This document shows positions 1-7,560 of a stretch of 10,862 nt of DNA, piece after piece. This DNA is from an uncultured Saprospiraceae bacterium (GTDB lineage Bacteria > Bacteroidota > Bacteroidia > Chitinophagales > Saprospiraceae): assembly GCA_937967535.1 (NCBI GenBank), contig CALCMV010000178.1, positions 1-10,862 on the forward strand, in the 5' to 3' direction. Positions within the stretch are counted from its first letter, which is position 1. Each line of letters begins with the position of its first letter. A program made the position numbers and the translations under genes. The notes beneath the pieces are model-generated. The model ran no database searches and was not told where the DNA came from. It was given only the letters and a program-made list of their open reading frames with translations.

Positions 1-5
1 ATTCC

Positions 6-48
6 TGTCTGTGCCACGTGAAGTACAGACAAGAATGTCTGTGTTACG
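6..48. repeat. Hairpin repeat abutting the stop codon of the dehydrogenase gene
   Basis: A perfect 7-bp inverted repeat ACAGACA (25-31) / TGTCTGT (36-42) with a 4-nt loop follows the dehydrogenase stop codon on the minus strand. The element reads CGTAA directly after the stop, then the stem. A second partial copy, TGTCTGTGCCACG (6-18), is a direct repeat of TGTCTGTGTTACG (36-48), so the window edge probably cuts a longer repeat. The position and the CGTAA base match the other intergenic repeats here, although the stem sequence differs. It may act as a transcript end, but there is no clear U-tract, so this is inferred from position. Confidence 0.55.
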
Positions 49-1062
49 CTAATATCCTCTCTCCCAATTAATTACATTCATCAAACCTTCCCCCTTTTCA
101 AATCGCGAAAGTATTTCCATCGTCTGTCCCCAACGTTCCAAATCATCCAAAGGCGAGCCACCGCGATGTGGCGAAAGCAGCACATTATTCAATTCGTGAA
201 ACGGGTATTTGTAGGGAAATTTTCGCCCTTCTTCGTCAGCTTCGGGTTGGTAATCGTACCATACATCGCTGGCTGCTGCAAAGATTTTTCCTGTTTTCAA
301 GGCTTCATAAAATGGCTTTTCTTGTACCACTTCGCCACGCGCCACATTCACGAGTATGCCCGACTCACCGAGCAGTTCCAACTCCTTTTCGCCAATCATT
401 CCCTTTGTTTTTTCGGTCAATGGAACGGCAAGTATCAGATTATCCACCACCGCGAGAAAATCGTGTATTTGGTCTTGTGTATAAAAATGCGGATTGGCTT
501 CTTGTTTCTCCGTCAATGTATTTTTCAACACATGAATTTCTGTATCAAAACCCTCCAAAAAACGATGAACACGTTGATTTATTGACCCATAACCGAGCAA
601 GCCCGTTTTGCGATATTTCATGGGGAGTGATTTGCCGTCTTTATCGCCGGTGCGCCACTTGCCTGCTTTCATTGCATTGTGGTGTAACAACAAACGATTG
701 CATAAAGTAAGCAACATCCCCACGGCATGTTGTGCTGTAAAATAGGTGTGTCCGAAACTATTGCAGAGTGTGATTTTGTGATTAGAATGGAGCGATTGTA
801 CAAAAGGAATTGCCCTATCAACACCTACCGCTGGATGAATAATCAATTGAAGATGAGTAAGTTGATGGAATATTTTATCCCAAAACGGACGTTGCACCAC
901 CCAACCCACCGTAGCCTGAATATCTTCGGGACGTTCAATCGCAGCCACTTCGAGTTCATCTTTTGTCAGGAAAATAAATTCCATCGAATCGCTTTTTAAT
1001 GGATGCTGAAGCAGGTAATTCTGCAATGCTTCTTTGACCTCCCAAATGAATAGTACGCGCAT
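49..1062 (-). CDS. D-isomer-specific 2-hydroxyacid dehydrogenase family protein
   Basis: This is a 337-residue NAD(P)-dependent oxidoreductase of the D-2-hydroxyacid dehydrogenase superfamily, expected to be cytosolic and to interconvert a 2-hydroxyacid and a 2-oxoacid. The nucleotide-binding turn is GYGSIN (157-162); the family's third glycine is Asn here. The conserved VARGE (240-244) supplies the catalytic Arg242, and SPHRGG (297-302) supplies His299. The usual catalytic Glu in the D-V-F-x-x-E-P context is not seen: the segment reads DVWYDYQP (266-273). The substrate cannot be predicted. I chose the ATG at 1062; a TTG at 1098 would add 12 residues encoded inside an intergenic repeat. A TACGTTTG box at 1077-1084 lies 14 nt upstream of this ATG, and there is no Shine-Dalgarno sequence. 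The length suits the family. It appears monocistronic, separated from the upstream gene by a hairpin repeat. Confidence 0.85.
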   Translation of the reverse strand: MRVLFIWEVKEALQNYLLQHPLKSDSMEFIFLTKDELEVAAIERPEDIQATVGWVVQRPFWDKIFHQLTHLQLIIHPAVGVDRAIPFVQSLHSNHKITLCNSFGHTYFTAQHAVGMLLTLCNRLLLHHNAMKAGKWRTGDKDGKSLPMKYRKTGLLGYGSINQRVHRFLEGFDTEIHVLKNTLTEKQEANPHFYTQDQIHDFLAVVDNLILAVPLTEKTKGMIGEKELELLGESGILVNVARGEVVQEKPFYEALKTGKIFAAASDVWYDYQPEADEEGRKFPYKYPFHELNNVLLSPHRGGSPLDDLERWGQTMEILSRFEKGEGLMNVINWERGY

Positions 1063-1076
1063 TTTTTTTGATTTTT

Positions 1077-1084
1077 CAAACGTA
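1077..1084 (-). promoter_or_regulatory. Candidate -7 box for the dehydrogenase gene
   Basis: On the minus strand the sequence reads TACGTTTG, matching the Bacteroidota -7 consensus TAnnTTTG, 14 nt upstream of the ATG at 1062. The first four bases are the outer edge of the intergenic repeat. I found no clear -33 TTTG at the expected spacing. Confidence 0.4.
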
Positions 1085-1142
1085 AAACAATTTTGCAAAT
1101 CGTTCCTTCATATGGGATAACGATTTACAAAATCGTTTTACG
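1081..1142. repeat. Double-hairpin intergenic repeat, copy 1
   Basis: Two inverted 24-bp arms (1081-1104 and 1119-1142) match at 22 of 24 positions around a 14-nt spacer. The right arm is itself a hairpin, AACGATTT / AAATCGTT around a 3-nt loop. The left arm has one substitution that breaks the outer part of its stem. The right arm ends 5 nt from the stop codon of the SEC-C protein gene, so on the minus strand the repeat immediately follows that gene. It resembles BIME/REP-type palindromic units by architecture. A role in transcript 3' ends is inferred. Confidence 0.85.
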
Positions 1143-1147
1143 TGACT

Positions 1148-2836
1148 CTATCCGAAAGTCTTATTCCTACAACACTTCTTAAACTTCTTACCGCTACCGC
1201 AGGGACATAGGTCGTTGCGTCCGACTTTTGCTTGTTTGATAGTAGTTTTTTGGTGCTGATTGTTGTTACTGCTTTTTGTTGGCGTACTAAACAATCCTTC
1301 AAACATATTTTTGGACCGCTCTGCCAAATATCTAGACGTTTTCGTTTCTACAAATAGTTTTTCATCAAATTTCTCAAAACGACTGCGTCTGGCTCTTCTT
1401 GAAGTGTATTTTTTATTATAATATTCATAAATATCCTGCGGCATGGGCTTAATATCTGCGGCTTCCGGTGCCCACTTCAATTTCTCTATGATTTGCTCTG
1501 CATTTCCCATAACCATGTCGAATATCCATCCCTTTTTTTCAAACTCCTCAACATATTCGGCAAAACTCATATCCCGCAAATCGCCAACATAAGCCAATGA
1601 CCAACTAATAAATTCAGAATCTGTAACTCCGCTGTCATCAGGATTTTGCAACATATAGTCGTAGATTTCTTTGCAATACCCAACCACTTCCTCACGCTTT
1701 TCGGGATAGTGCAAAGCTGCCTGAGTCATGGTGTCCATAGCTATTAACCTTGCCCATTTGTATTGATTTGGCTCAAGTATATATGATTTGAGCATCTCAG
1801 GTTGGTCTTTACCCAAGGCAAAAAGTGGCTTTTCAAAGGATTCAATTAGTATATCCATAAACCAATAATTCAAAAAGCTCTCTCCCTGTCTAAATACATT
1901 CAACAAAACAGGCAGGCTTTCTTTTGCTTCCAATGCCCCCAAAAAATAAGCCGCATGAATCATAAAACTTTGCTCCGACTCATCAACGAAGTCCATATCA
2001 TATTTTGCTTTAAAATACTCAAAACGTCGAATACCATCTTCAAGGATACGCTCCAAATCCGCAATCAAACTCTCTCGCGGCAAAGCTATGATTTCCGCAA
2101 TTGTTTCTTCGGGAAATTCATAGGAACTCTGCGTATAAAATACCTCTAACTCCTTGTGTATCAGTTCGGGCGGAGTGTCAGTTTGTTCTACGATATAGGT
2201 CGGAAAGGAGTCCACTTTATACGGATTGTTCTTCCTTTTTTCCACATCTTTTCGCATACGAACCAATCCCATTTCGGTAATCTTCTTTGCCAATAGTTCC
2301 GTCCTGTGGTCGTCGGGGTCATATTCTACCATCAATTCGAGGTGTTTTTCGGCGGCTTTCCGATTGCCCTTTTCTACCTCATACCAACCCGCCATGTAGT
2401 AGTAAGCCAAAAATTCACTGTAATGATAAAACTCTACATCCGGGCTTATCGTTTCTATTTTTCTGGGATTGCCGAGTAGTTTCTTAGCCATTTGAAGGTT
2501 ACCATCTCTCAAACATTGCTCTGCAAAACTTATTTTTCCATACAAGTAATCAGGATGTTTATTGATGACCTCCAATTGTATTCTGCGGGCTTCAATAAAT
2601 TGATGATTATTGGCATACATAGCCCCTAAATGATTTTTAAATGCCGGAATATCAGGGTATTTATCAATGTACTTTTTAATTATGGTAATACCATTTATAT
2701 CTTTGTTTTTCGTTAAATTATAAGAATGTAAGTAGGCATCGTACTGCTCGGTCGTTTGTACTTCCTTTATAGGCTCTGTCGTTATTTTGTAACCGTATTT
2801 TTTATAATATCTTTGATTATATAAGAATTTTTCCAT
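1148..2836 (-). CDS. TPR-like / DUF1186 / SEC-C motif protein
   Basis: This 562-residue protein of unknown function is probably soluble; I see no signal peptide or membrane segment. Residues about 50-190 form helical pairs of TPR type, for example around LGAMYANNHQFIEARRI and KGNRKAAEKHLELMV. The middle part (about 285-460), with LPVLLNVFRQGESFLNYWF, resembles the DUF1186 family of helical repeats. The C-terminus carries a textbook SEC-C zinc motif, with Cys544, Cys546, Cys555 and Cys556 in a C-x-C-x8-C-C pattern ending 6 residues before the stop. SEC-C was first described at the C-terminus of SecA, where it binds zinc and SecB. In stand-alone proteins like this its partner is unknown, so a scaffold or chaperone-like role is a guess. 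A low-complexity linker with an Asn/Gln run (about 520-537) precedes the motif. The gene lies alone between two copies of the double-hairpin repeat, 97 bp from the helicase gene. Confidence 0.85.
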   Translation of the reverse strand: MEKFLYNQRYYKKYGYKITTEPIKEVQTTEQYDAYLHSYNLTKNKDINGITIIKKYIDKYPDIPAFKNHLGAMYANNHQFIEARRIQLEVINKHPDYLYGKISFAEQCLRDGNLQMAKKLLGNPRKIETISPDVEFYHYSEFLAYYYMAGWYEVEKGNRKAAEKHLELMVEYDPDDHRTELLAKKITEMGLVRMRKDVEKRKNNPYKVDSFPTYIVEQTDTPPELIHKELEVFYTQSSYEFPEETIAEIIALPRESLIADLERILEDGIRRFEYFKAKYDMDFVDESEQSFMIHAAYFLGALEAKESLPVLLNVFRQGESFLNYWFMDILIESFEKPLFALGKDQPEMLKSYILEPNQYKWARLIAMDTMTQAALHYPEKREEVVGYCKEIYDYMLQNPDDSGVTDSEFISWSLAYVGDLRDMSFAEYVEEFEKKGWIFDMVMGNAEQIIEKLKWAPEAADIKPMPQDIYEYYNKKYTSRRARRSRFEKFDEKLFVETKTSRYLAERSKNMFEGLFSTPTKSSNNNQHQKTTIKQAKVGRNDLCPCGSGKKFKKCCRNKTFG

Positions 2837-2867
2837 AATTCTAAATTTGTGTTTTTTGATAATTTTT

Positions 2868-2875
2868 CAAACGTA
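2868..2875 (-). promoter_or_regulatory. Candidate -7 box for the SEC-C protein gene
   Basis: The minus strand reads TACGTTTG (consensus TAnnTTTG) at the edge of repeat copy 2, 31 nt upstream of the ATG at 2836. The arrangement is the same as in front of the dehydrogenase gene, and the bases after it (GAAAAAT...CAAAAAA) are also shared between the two loci. Confidence 0.4.
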
Positions 2876-2932
2876 AAACGATTTTGCAAATCGTCACGCC
2901 ATACACAGGAACGATTTGCAAAATCGTTTTGC
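2872..2932. repeat. Double-hairpin intergenic repeat, copy 2
   Basis: The left arm (2872-2894) starts CGTAAAACGATTTTGC. The right arm (2911-2932) is its inverse apart from the last bases, which read TTTTGC instead of TTTTACG. Each arm contains the internal stem ACGATTT / AAATCGT around TGC. The right arm ends 1 nt from the TGA of the helicase gene. The left edge overlaps a TAnnTTTG box that faces the SEC-C gene. Confidence 0.85.
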
Positions 2933-2933
2933 A

Positions 2934-5900
2934 TCACTCCAACTTCACCAAGTCCCTCAACTCCCCATTAGACATATCGCCAATCCACTTCTCGCCCGTC
3001 GAAACTGCGAGATTAGCCAGTTCTTTTTTATTGAGTAATAATTGATTAATTTTCTCCTCAAAAGTCCCTTGCGTAATGAAGCGATGCACCATCACATTGC
3101 GAGTTTGCCCGATGCGATAGGCGCGGTCGGTGGCTTGGGCTTCCACTGCCGGATTCCACCAGAGGTCGTAGTGAATCACATTGCTTGCGGCGGTCAGATT
3201 CAAGCCTGTACCACCTGCTTTCAAGGACAAAATAAAGACGCGCGTGGTTCGGTTATTCTGAAAATCTTGGACCATTTCATCCCGCTTTTTACGACTCAAA
3301 CCACCATGCAAAAACGGCACTTCCAAACCAAATTCTTCCCCCAACATCTCTACCAACATGCTCCCCATTTCCTTATACTGCGTAAAAATGAGTGTCTTTT
3401 CATTATTGTCCAAAATCTGCCGTAGCAAACTAAATAATAAAGTCGTTTTACCCGACAATTCCGGGTCGCTTTTTCCTTTTTTGAGAAAATGTTTGGGGTG
3501 ATTACAAACTTGTTTTAGTGCTGTTATCAACTTCAAAACTGCACCTTTTCGCGCAATGCCCTCTGCACCTTCTACGGCTTTCATCGTCGTTTCGATGACG
3601 TTTTCGTATATCGCGGTTTGCTCTTTTGTTAAATGACAAAATTGGTCTTTTTCAATCTTATCCGGCAAATCTTTTATGATAGATTTATCTGATTTTAAAC
3701 GGCGTAAAATGAAGGGTTCGGTGATTTTTCGGAAATTATCCAGCTTCTTTTGGTCGCGGTCTGCTTCAATCGGAATGGCGTAGTTCTCTTTAAATTTTTT
3801 CAAATTATTGAGGTAGCCTTTATTCACAAAATCAAACACACTCCAATAGTCGCTCAAGCGATTTTCGACGGGTGTACCACTCATCGCAATCTTGACGGGC
3901 GCTTTGATTTTTTTAACTGCTTTGGTCTGTCCCGTACCCGGATTTTTGATGTTTTGCGACTCATCAATCACGACTACGAGCCACTTCTTTTTTTGCAATT
4001 TCGCGCCTTCGCTTCGCACCACGCCGTAGGTCGTCAGCATCACATCTGCATCGGTGAGTGGGGCGAGGTCGCGGGCGGGTCCGTGGTAGGTATGTGTATG
4101 TAGGTCGGGTGCGAATTTGGCGATTTCTTTATCCCAATTCGTCAATAAAGTCGTGGGTACGATGACGAGGGCTTTTGCCTTGCCGAGTTCGCCGTCTTCC
4201 TTCAATTTGAGTAGCGTGGTGATGACTTGCAGCGTTTTCCCCAAGCCCATATCATCCGCTATCAAGCTACCAAATCCTAAGCGCGAATTTTTGTACAACC
4301 ATTCATAACCTCTTAATTGATAGGGTCTTAGCGTAGCTTTCAAACCACTTGGCACTTCTGTGCCTTCGCCGGAGAGGAGGCGTTCAATCAATTTTTTAGC
4401 TTTCTTATCGAGTTCGATTCTCGCGCCTTCGTACTCTTCGGTGAGGGCGATTTTTAGGAGTTGATTGCCGTCAAGTTCGGGTGGGTCGGCGAGTTTATCG
4501 AGTAGTTTTGCGATTTCATTTTCATCAAAAAATACATACGCATCATTCAGCTTGACGATACCCGAATATTTTTTGACCATTTTTAAAAATTCTCCTAAAG
4601 AAACCTGTCTGTCACCAATCGCTATTTGCCAATTGAAGCGCAACATATTCTCCAAACTAATAATCGAACTTCGCGTTGCTACACCATCTTCATCTTCGCC
4701 TTGCAACATCATTGACACTTGCGGACGCAGCAATTTTCGCAAGGCTTTCGGCATCAAAATTTGTATGCCAAACATCTGCATTATCGGCAGTATTTTGAAT
4801 AGTACCGCTACGAATTGTTCGGAGGTAAAATGCAGCTTTTCCTCTCCCTTTGAAGCCAATACTCGACTGAGTTGCGGAAAATGTTCTGCCAACATCGACA
4901 TATCGCGCAGTACATCCAATCGCATTTTATTATATGTTTTATTGGAAAAAACTTTATTCAGGGGAACGGGTGCTTGTTCGGGTTTCGATTTATCTTCTAC
5001 CGCAATGCTGACCTGAAAATCTCCCTCGTCGTCTTCCACTTGCAATACAGGTACGTAATCTTTTTCTGCAATATAAAACTTATTCAGCCACAATTGAATA
5101 GCAGTTGGATACTCGCGTGTTTCAAATTGGTCGAATCGCTCCATATCTCCGCTAAAAAACAGTCGAATCACATCGAATGTCAATAATTTATAATTTAAAT
5201 CGTGATAAGTATGCACGAAATAATCTATAAACATCGACAGCAAACTCATAAACCTATCTTCTTCGACAGGTTCGTATATATTTTTTTGTTTTTTATAATA
5301 AAAAATATGCGCGGGAGTAAGTGCTTGTACTTTTTCAGAAACAGTACGTACATTTTCATTCAAAATGGCAGGCAACCAACGGACTTTATATTGCTTCGCA
5401 CCAATGCGTAGTAGTTGTGGAATGTACGCGCTGTGTATAGCTAATTTTTTTGCAAATTGATAGGTCAAATACAAACCGCGAAGGCGCGGCGCGAGTTGCT
5501 CAAAATGCGTGGTCGGTACGCCTTCCAACCACTTTGCCAAGTCCTCTATCGTATCAATTGAAAGTAGCGATTTCCCTTTTTCACTCCGAAAATTACAGTT
5601 CAGAAACTCCAACTCCATATCCACCAAAACTTCTATATCATCAACGGCATCTATGAGCGTTGTAATTTCTTTTTCTGTCTCCAGTTTTTCGGATTTCAAG
5701 ATATTGCGAGCGACCTTTTTATAGACTTTCGTAAGGATTTCCCGAAAATCACCATTCGGATAAAAAACACTGCGCGGTGATAGCAAAGTCAGCAATTGCT
5801 CCTGACAATCCGGCAATATAGAAAAGTCTAATTCGCTATACGTATCTTGTTGCCATTCAAAGTTTTCTTCATTGAAAACGAAGTCTTGTTGGAGGTCTGT

Positions 5901-6452
5901 GAGATTGAGAACTTGCACCTCTGCTTGTCCACCCGCAGAGTAGCCCACACCTTCCAAACCCTTGAACAAATCAAAGTCATGCAGTTGAAAAACAAGGAAA
6001 GGATTTTTATCAATTTCATTGGCAATAAGGTACAACACACTCGCCATATGCTTACAAGGCACCGCCCAATCCGGACAAGAACATCCACCCTCTAAATCAT
6101 CCCATTGAGACGGAAAAATATCAATGCCTTTTCGCGCACAAATATCATTGAGTTCGGTAGGCAAACGGCGATTGAGCAATTGAGAAAGGTAGGCGGGATT
6201 GTCCGTTACCATGCTGATTATTTTGGCTTTTTCGGCAGCCGTAAACGCCGCCACTTTGAGCTTCACCGTATAAGGCTTGGGACGCGAACCACGTACTTTC
6301 GCAGAGATGCGATTGCCCTCAATGCTGATTTCTTGTACCATTCCCCGATTGGCATAGCTGCGTCCGCGTGGGAGGCGATTGGAATAGTCAATGTGGGTGA
6401 GGGCATTGAGCCATTGTTTGCCCCACCAAGTATTGCCGTAGGTTTTTCTCAT
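2934..6452 (-). CDS. SWIM zinc-finger SNF2-family DNA helicase/translocase
   Basis: This 1172-residue ATP-dependent double-stranded DNA translocase belongs to superfamily 2 (bacterial/archaeal SNF2, SSO1653-like type). The N-terminus (WWGKQW, RLPRGRSYA, VRGSRPKPY) is the block that usually accompanies bacterial SWIM proteins. The SWIM zinc ligands are Cys124, Cys126, Cys133 and His135 (CxCx6CxH). A long helical region (about 200-690) links to the motor. Motor motifs, in order: Walker A IADDMGLGKT (731-740, Lys739); motif II DESQ (830-833), one residue off the common DEAQ; motif III SGTPVEN (859-865); motif V GGTGLNL (1080-1086); and motif VI QATDRAYRIGQ (1106-1116, with its Arg fingers). All expected catalytic residues are present, so it should be active. 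Its biological role (repair, transcription or protein-DNA remodelling) cannot be told. The ATG at 6452 fits the family N-terminus. The transcript probably starts about 110 nt upstream, giving a GC-rich leader. Confidence 0.93.
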   Translation of the reverse strand: MRKTYGNTWWGKQWLNALTHIDYSNRLPRGRSYANRGMVQEISIEGNRISAKVRGSRPKPYTVKLKVAAFTAAEKAKIISMVTDNPAYLSQLLNRRLPTELNDICARKGIDIFPSQWDDLEGGCSCPDWAVPCKHMASVLYLIANEIDKNPFLVFQLHDFDLFKGLEGVGYSAGGQAEVQVLNLTDLQQDFVFNEENFEWQQDTYSELDFSILPDCQEQLLTLLSPRSVFYPNGDFREILTKVYKKVARNILKSEKLETEKEITTLIDAVDDIEVLVDMELEFLNCNFRSEKGKSLLSIDTIEDLAKWLEGVPTTHFEQLAPRLRGLYLTYQFAKKLAIHSAYIPQLLRIGAKQYKVRWLPAILNENVRTVSEKVQALTPAHIFYYKKQKNIYEPVEEDRFMSLLSMFIDYFVHTYHDLNYKLLTFDVIRLFFSGDMERFDQFETREYPTAIQLWLNKFYIAEKDYVPVLQVEDDEGDFQVSIAVEDKSKPEQAPVPLNKVFSNKTYNKMRLDVLRDMSMLAEHFPQLSRVLASKGEEKLHFTSEQFVAVLFKILPIMQMFGIQILMPKALRKLLRPQVSMMLQGEDEDGVATRSSIISLENMLRFNWQIAIGDRQVSLGEFLKMVKKYSGIVKLNDAYVFFDENEIAKLLDKLADPPELDGNQLLKIALTEEYEGARIELDKKAKKLIERLLSGEGTEVPSGLKATLRPYQLRGYEWLYKNSRLGFGSLIADDMGLGKTLQVITTLLKLKEDGELGKAKALVIVPTTLLTNWDKEIAKFAPDLHTHTYHGPARDLAPLTDADVMLTTYGVVRSEGAKLQKKKWLVVVIDESQNIKNPGTGQTKAVKKIKAPVKIAMSGTPVENRLSDYWSVFDFVNKGYLNNLKKFKENYAIPIEADRDQKKLDNFRKITEPFILRRLKSDKSIIKDLPDKIEKDQFCHLTKEQTAIYENVIETTMKAVEGAEGIARKGAVLKLITALKQVCNHPKHFLKKGKSDPELSGKTTLLFSLLRQILDNNEKTLIFTQYKEMGSMLVEMLGEEFGLEVPFLHGGLSRKKRDEMVQDFQNNRTTRVFILSLKAGGTGLNLTAASNVIHYDLWWNPAVEAQATDRAYRIGQTRNVMVHRFITQGTFEEKINQLLLNKKELANLAVSTGEKWIGDMSNGELRDLVKLE

Positions 6453-6460
6453 TGTGTGTG

Positions 6461-6555
6461 CGTAGCGTAAGGCCTCCGGCTTGCGCCCCGTAGCGCGGTG
6501 CTCTTGTGCCGACGAATGTCGGTATCCAGCCCGCGCCGCGTTAGATTGCGTTACG
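6461..6555. other. GC-rich foldable element in the helicase leader
   Basis: Directly upstream of the helicase start lies a stretch far richer in G+C than its flanks, with several inverted repeats: CCGAC/GTCGG (6509-6513/6518-6522), TAGCGCGG/CCGCGTTA (6491-6498/6536-6543), GCGTAAGGCC/GGCTTGCGC (6465-6474/6478-6486), and an outer pairing CGTAGCGTAA/TTGCGTTACG (6461-6470/6546-6555). The outer pairing and the 6465-6486 hairpin use the same bases and exclude each other. The substitution mismatches I could find are G-U wobbles when read on the plus strand and C-A mismatches on the minus strand. It could be a repeat element, a leader structure, or a plus-strand RNA. I recognise no known RNA family. 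Confidence 0.5.
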
Positions 6556-6568
6556 TTTTTATAAAGGG

Positions 6569-6576
6569 CAAAAATA
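6569..6576 (-). promoter_or_regulatory. Candidate -7 box for the helicase gene
   Basis: The minus strand reads TATTTTTG (consensus TAnnTTTG), followed by CCCTT. The roughly 22 bp around it (6564-6585) match the region in front of the endonuclease gene (8663-8684) at all but two inner positions, apart from the last base. This recurrence raises confidence that it is a promoter. Transcription from here would include the GC-rich element in the helicase leader. Confidence 0.5.
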
Positions 6577-6586
6577 GTAATTTATT

Positions 6587-6656
6587 CCCAAAAATCCTTC
6601 ACCTTCCGTAGAGACATGGCATGCCATGTCCCTACGAAGGGTGAGGGATTTTTGGT
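6587..6656. repeat. 70-bp near-perfect palindrome between methyltransferase and helicase genes
   Basis: The arms 6587-6621 and 6622-6656 pair at about 30 of 35 positions with no loop, centred on GGCATGCC. The inner part contains GTAGAGACATGG and its inverse, and the outer part contains AAAAATCC / GGATTTTT. Palindromes of the GTAGAGAC type recur between genes in other bacterial genomes, as I recall, so this is probably a dispersed repeat. The GGATTTTTG end could also serve as a terminator for the restriction-modification transcript, which ends just upstream of it on the minus strand. Confidence 0.7.
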
Positions 6657-6659
6657 GTG

Positions 6660-6682
6660 ACGATTTACAAAACCGTTTTACG
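6660..6682. repeat. Single arm of the double-hairpin intergenic repeat
   Basis: ACGATTTACAAAACCG followed by TTTTACG equals the right arm of the other copies with one substitution. It lies 2 nt from the TAA of the methyltransferase gene. The matching left arm is absent; the 70-bp palindrome begins 3 nt away in its place, as if it had replaced the missing half. Confidence 0.75.
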
Positions 6683-6684
6683 TT

Positions 6685-7548
6685 TTACAATAATTTGTAC
6701 TCGATTCTTTTTTCTTCAAATAGGCTCATTTGATGTGGCGGGTCTATGGTCTCTAAGTAATTTGAAATAAAAATTTCTTTTTCTTTCTGTTGAGAATTTT
6801 CGGAGACATTTCGCATCCCATAAGTGAGTTCCCAAGTGAAAATATTGGCGAATGAAAAGAGGTCTTTAATGTAATCGCTATTATCGTAAGTAATCAACCA
6901 TTTGTGCGGACAATTTTTCATGGTTTCCGCAAACCTTTCATGGTCAAATCCCTTGTGTAAATTGCCGTTTTTGCCGTATAATGCAGATTTTGTGGCAGAA
7001 TAATAAGGTGGGTCTAAAAAAATAAACACTTTATTTCCTTCATTTTCAATCACTTTTTGATAATCAAAATTTGTTATTTGAGTATTTGGTAAAACGTATT
7101 GCAATTTTTTCAATCGCTCAATACTCGAAGGTGTAAATCGCTTCAAATAGGCTTGATTGGAGAAACCGCCGCTTTCACTTGTACCGGAAAATGTAATGCG
7201 ATTTAAAACAAAAAATGCACTTGCGATTTCAACATCATTAAATTTTTTAATATTATTAATCAAAAAACGATGCAACTTTTTTCCCTCCTCAAATTCTGTT
7301 TTCCATTGCTTCACTTGCGTCACTACATCATTAAGATTCGACTGCGATTGTTCCCAAAATTTATACAATTCAAAATACAAATCATTGACCCAATATTTCT
7401 TTTTCGGATAACGTTGTTTGGTGTAAACAAATACTGACCCACCACCCAAAAATGGCTCTCTAAACTCCTCAAAATCAGGAATTAAGGGTGCTATTACTTT
7501 GACAGAACGGCTCTTGCCGCCCGGATATCTGAGTGGACTTTTTACCAA
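6685..7548 (-). CDS. D12-class DNA adenine-N6 methyltransferase, TTG start
   Basis: This 287-residue S-adenosylmethionine-dependent enzyme should methylate adenine N6 in a specific DNA site. The D12 (Dam-like) family motifs are present in order: RYPGGKS (7-13, motif X), REPFLGGGSVF (30-40, SAM-binding motif I) and FLDPPY (177-182, catalytic DPPY). The target-recognition region reads LNRITFSGT (115-123), not the NRxGYNGLxRxN seen in GATC-specific Dam, so the target is unknown. The start is TTG at 7548: the frame has a stop four codons further upstream and no ATG, and the protein then begins four residues before the conserved PLRYPGGK, as the family does. An ATT at 7551 is the only nearby alternative. 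It sits 12 bp downstream of the endonuclease candidate, so the two are co-transcribed. Its base composition looks more AT-rich than that of the helicase and PrpF genes. Confidence 0.92.
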   Translation of the reverse strand: MVKSPLRYPGGKSRSVKVIAPLIPDFEEFREPFLGGGSVFVYTKQRYPKKKYWVNDLYFELYKFWEQSQSNLNDVVTQVKQWKTEFEEGKKLHRFLINNIKKFNDVEIASAFFVLNRITFSGTSESGGFSNQAYLKRFTPSSIERLKKLQYVLPNTQITNFDYQKVIENEGNKVFIFLDPPYYSATKSALYGKNGNLHKGFDHERFAETMKNCPHKWLITYDNSDYIKDLFSFANIFTWELTYGMRNVSENSQQKEKEIFISNYLETIDPPHQMSLFEEKRIEYKLL

Positions 7549-7560
7549 AATAAAATGCTT

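Noticed and set aside
1063..1098. N-terminal extension of the dehydrogenase from a TTG at 1098
   Set aside because: The added residues would be encoded by the intergenic repeat and by the promoter-like box; the ATG at 1062 gives the normal family N-terminus.
4465..5016. Plus-strand frame of 183 codons opposite the helicase gene
   Set aside because: It lies wholly within a clearly coding minus-strand frame with motifs in the right order; the product is Ser-rich and featureless, as expected for an antisense shadow.
7524..7529. GATATC as the possible target of the restriction-modification pair (some D12 enzymes recognise it)
   Set aside because: There is one such site, inside the methyltransferase gene itself, which says nothing either way; no sequence evidence ties the enzyme to it.
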